Shown here in pieces: positions 33,493 to 35,622 of a stretch of DNA of 35,622 nt. The stretch is from positions 1 to 35,622 of the forward strand of contig JAPYUM010000012.1 in the NCBI GenBank assembly GCA_029940535.1, in the 5' to 3' direction. Below the pieces are notes generated by a model. That model saw nothing but the letters and a program-made list of their open reading frames with translations, searched no databases and was not told where the DNA came from. How positions within the stretch are numbered: the first letter of the stretch is position 1; the number at the start of each line of letters is the position of its first letter. This stretch comes from Vicinamibacterales bacterium (GTDB taxonomy: Bacteria; Acidobacteriota; Vicinamibacteria; Vicinamibacterales; UBA8438). The translations under genes and the position numbers were made by a program.

Positions 33493-34878
33493 ATGGTCAC
33501 CCAACCCTCATCGTCCACGTCGCTCGGCTCTCCTCGATCCGTGTCTCCTGCCTCGGCGCTCTCATCCGGCGTTACCCATGGGCGCCGCCGGGGTGAACGT
33601 CGGCGGCAGTTCTCCGACTTTCTGGCCGCGCTTCTTTCCCGGTCGACCGCGTCGCCTAGACCGGCCGCGACCGAAGAGGCATTTCTCGTCGCCGTGCGTC
33701 GTCTCGTCCCGATACGAGGAGCCCGGATGATCGCCGGCGCGCCGGGCGAGGCGTCCCCCCATCTGAACGCGCTCCGGTTTCCGGTGCCCGTGCCAGCGCG
33801 TCCAGAGGTTTATCTGGAGGTGGAGTGCGACCCTGAGCGGGGCATCGACGACTGGGACCGCCAGCTCCTCCGGGATGCGGCGCGAGTGTTTGGGTTGGCG
33901 CTGACACCCCGTGCTCGGCCGGTCCCGAACACCCGTGCGGCGGCGGACCCGGCCGCGCCGGTGATCGGCTCCAGCGAGTGCATGCAGACGTTGCGTCAGT
34001 TGGTCGAACGTGTGGCCGTGACCGACTTCACAGTGCTGGTTGAAGGGGAGAGCGGTTCCGGCAAGGAACTTGTCGCGCGGCAAATCCACGACCTCAGCCC
34101 ACGCAGCCGAGGACCGTTTGTCGCGGTGAACTGCGCCGCACTGGTCGAGAGCTTGATCGAGGCGGAACTGTTCGGGGTAGAGGACCGGATCGCGACCGGT
34201 GTCCGCGCTCGACGCGGGAAGTTCGAGGTGGCCGATCGGGGCACGCTCTTTCTCGACGAAGTGGCTGACCTCTCAGCCTCGGCGCAGGCGAAGCTGCTGC
34301 GAGCCGTGCAGGAACTCGCGGTCGAGCGGGTCGGAGGACACGAACTCCGGCCAGTGGACATCCGGTTGGTAGTCGCGACGAACCAGAGTCTGCGCGGCCT
34401 GGTGGACGCCGGCCGGTTCCGGGAGGACCTGTACTACCGGCTGGCCGGGGTTGAGCTGCGGGTCCCGCCGCTCCGTCGGCGCCGAGACGACATTCTCGAG
34501 TTGGCGGAATATTTTCTAGCGCGCCACCATCAGTTCCGACGGTTGTCGTTGTCGGACGGAGCCGCAGAGGCGCTCTTGAGTTACGACTGGCCGGGCAATG
34601 TGCGAGAACTCCAGCGTGTGATTGAGCGAGCGGTCACGCTGGCTCCAGGGAACGTCGTGAGCCTCTCCGACCTGCCGCCCGCGCTGACGCGTGAGTATGC
34701 CGAGGTGCTCTACCCGTCAGTGGCGCGCGCAGACTCGATGCGCACGTGGGGTAGTCGTTACGCCCGGCTCGTCCTCGACCGCTGCGATCAGAACAAGCGC
34801 CGCACGTGTGAAGTCTTGGGTATCAGTTACCACACGCTCCAGGCGTATCTTCGCTATCGGGAGTCGTCCGCGCCGTGA
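33493..34878 (+). CDS. Sigma54-activator-type AAA+ regulator lacking GAFTGA
   Basis: 461 residues from ATG 33493 (GGAG eight bases upstream; an earlier in-frame ATG at 33382 lacks this). The N-terminal region to about 150 looks GAF-like and poorly conserved. The central AAA+ domain has Walker A GESGSGKE (185-192), Walker B TLFLDE (251-256), sensor I (VVATNQSL) and arginine-finger region FREDLYYRL (309-317). The C-terminus ends in a Fis-type helix-turn-helix (NKRRTCEVLGISYHTLQAYL). The loop that touches sigma54 should read GAFTGA after ELFG; here it is ELFGVEDRIATGV. Such proteins often act with sigma70-type polymerase or as repressors. No target operon is obvious; the neighbouring carbohydrate locus is a candidate. 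Confidence 0.9.
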   Translation: MVTQPSSSTSLGSPRSVSPASALSSGVTHGRRRGERRRQFSDFLAALLSRSTASPRPAATEEAFLVAVRRLVPIRGARMIAGAPGEASPHLNALRFPVPVPARPEVYLEVECDPERGIDDWDRQLLRDAARVFGLALTPRARPVPNTRAAADPAAPVIGSSECMQTLRQLVERVAVTDFTVLVEGESGSGKELVARQIHDLSPRSRGPFVAVNCAALVESLIEAELFGVEDRIATGVRARRGKFEVADRGTLFLDEVADLSASAQAKLLRAVQELAVERVGGHELRPVDIRLVVATNQSLRGLVDAGRFREDLYYRLAGVELRVPPLRRRRDDILELAEYFLARHHQFRRLSLSDGAAEALLSYDWPGNVRELQRVIERAVTLAPGNVVSLSDLPPALTREYAEVLYPSVARADSMRTWGSRYARLVLDRCDQNKRRTCEVLGISYHTLQAYLRYRESSAP

Positions 34879-34884
34879 CATGGC

Positions 34885-34907
34885 GGGCGCGTCCGCGCGC
34901 GGCGCCC
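34885..34907. terminator. Possible hairpin between convergent genes
   Basis: GGGCGC (34885-34890) and GCGCCC (34902-34907) can pair around an 11-base loop, in the 35-bp gap between the stops of the regulator and the M20 gene. No U-run is present on either strand. Confidence 0.3.
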
Positions 34908-34913
34908 GTAGCG

Positions 34914-35622
34914 TCACTCCACCGCCCAGCGCTGGAGAATATCCAGCATCACCACGACACCGCGTCGCACGTTTTCGACCGAGATGCGTTCGTTGTTGCC
35001 ATGGACTCCGGCTAGGTCCGCCGCCGGCACGACGAACGGTTCGTAGCCATACGCCGTGATGCCCAAATCGCGGAAGAAATGACTGTCGGTGAAGCCGGTG
35101 GTCACCGAGGGGACCACCGCCAGGGCGCCCGGATAGTGCGTCCGGGTCGCCTCTTCCAGCACAAGAAACAACCCCGTCTCCGCCGACGATTGCGCGGGCG
35201 TGAAGCCCATCATGGTGTCGACCCGCATCGCGTCGCCCAGCACCTCACCGAGTTCGGCGAGGAATACATCTGGGTCCTGGTCGGGCAGGAGGCGACAGTC
35301 CAACTCGGCCCAGGCTTCGGTCGGAACGACGTTGATCTTGTCGCTGCCGCCCAGCCGCGTCATGGAGCAGGTGTTGCGCGTCAGCCCATAGTGGTCGGGG
35401 TTGTCGCGCAGGAGCTCGTCGGCGACCCCGGGCTCACCGAGGGCGGTGCCCAGGTCGGCGTACCGTTCTCGCCACTCGGGCGCCACCGAGGCGGTCAGTC
35501 CCCTGAAGTATCTGTCCACCGCGGGAATGACCCGGAAACCAAAGTCGTGATCGTCAAGCCGTCCCAGCGCGGCCAGGTGGGCGATGCCGGACGACTTGGT
35601 GTCGAGGGCTCCGCGGCCATAG
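34914..35622 (-). pseudogene. M20-family peptidase, 5' end outside the window, central part deleted
   Basis: The frame is open to the window edge. It starts YGRGALDTKSSGIAHLAAL, containing the metal-binding Asp of M20 peptidases, and then passes directly into GRLDDHDFGFRVIPAVDRYF. In intact carboxypeptidase-like M20 proteins about 110-120 residues lie between these, including the catalytic EE pair, a metal-ligand Asp/Glu and the start of the dimerisation domain. The rest (GSDKINVVPTEAWAELDCRL, TTGFTDSHFFRDLG, VHGNNERISVENVRRG) is normal to the stop, with the last His ligand present. The deletion keeps the reading frame, but the enzyme should be inactive. Without the missing 5' part I cannot exclude a divergent arrangement. 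Confidence 0.72.

Overview
The window is about 65% G+C, has closely packed genes on both strands, and is clearly bacterial. The gene content points to Acidobacteriota, most likely a Vicinamibacteria-type lineage. This placement is inferred from several things together: a MacB/FtsX permease relic of the kind abundant in Acidobacteria, a PSD1-type cytochrome (DUF1587/1592/1588/1585) with its DUF1552 partner, an exported ankyrin protein, cytochrome-linked copper monooxygenase and beta-propeller proteins, and two copies of an unnamed exported family. No rRNA, tRNA or CRISPR array was seen.

Layout. 0-6 kb is housekeeping-like: a STAS / lactate permease / cupin operon, then divergently alanine dehydrogenase and a Rieske ferredoxin, an exported metallo-beta-lactamase-fold protein and a YdjM-type membrane protein. 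6.4-7.7 kb holds an overlapping trio: exported ComEA-like HhH protein, type II/IV pseudopilin, PilZ protein. 7.8-9.5 kb has an alpha/beta hydrolase with a VOC protein. 9.8-12.1 kb has a small ribbon-helix-helix-like protein whose start codon lies inside a perfect 12-bp dyad, a repeat copy, a beheaded NTF2-like gene and a collapsed ABC permease. 12.2-15.0 kb carries an exported protein of unknown family and a two-RCK potassium channel. 15.2-19.6 kb holds two 93-bp direct repeats (91/93 identical) with gene fragments next to them, and two genes that resemble the two halves of peptidylglycine alpha-amidating monooxygenase: a cytochrome c-PHM-like protein and a PAL-like propeller. 19.7-24.9 kb is the ankyrin / PSD1 cytochrome / DUF1552 unit. 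25.2-25.7 kb is an IS3-family remnant. 25.9-28.1 kb has a paraoxonase-like propeller and a paralogue of the 12.2-kb protein. 28.2-33.1 kb is a decayed surface-carbohydrate locus: nucleotidyltransferase-methyltransferase with a frameshift, a large two-domain glycosyltransferase-like protein, and NeuB and NeuA relics. 33.5-34.9 kb encodes a sigma54-activator-type AAA+ regulator lacking the GAFTGA loop. The window ends in an M20 peptidase that appears to have lost its catalytic centre.

Two themes stand out. First, decay: at least eight genes are truncated, frameshifted or internally deleted, and a short dispersed repeat lies at or within a few bases of three truncation points. Some one-base frameshifts fall in G or C runs, so sequencing error cannot be excluded for those. 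Second, oxidative, exported metabolism: copper monooxygenase-like, cytochrome and beta-propeller hydrolase/lyase proteins suggest periplasmic breakdown or modification of organic compounds. All functions are read from sequence motifs; no database search was possible.
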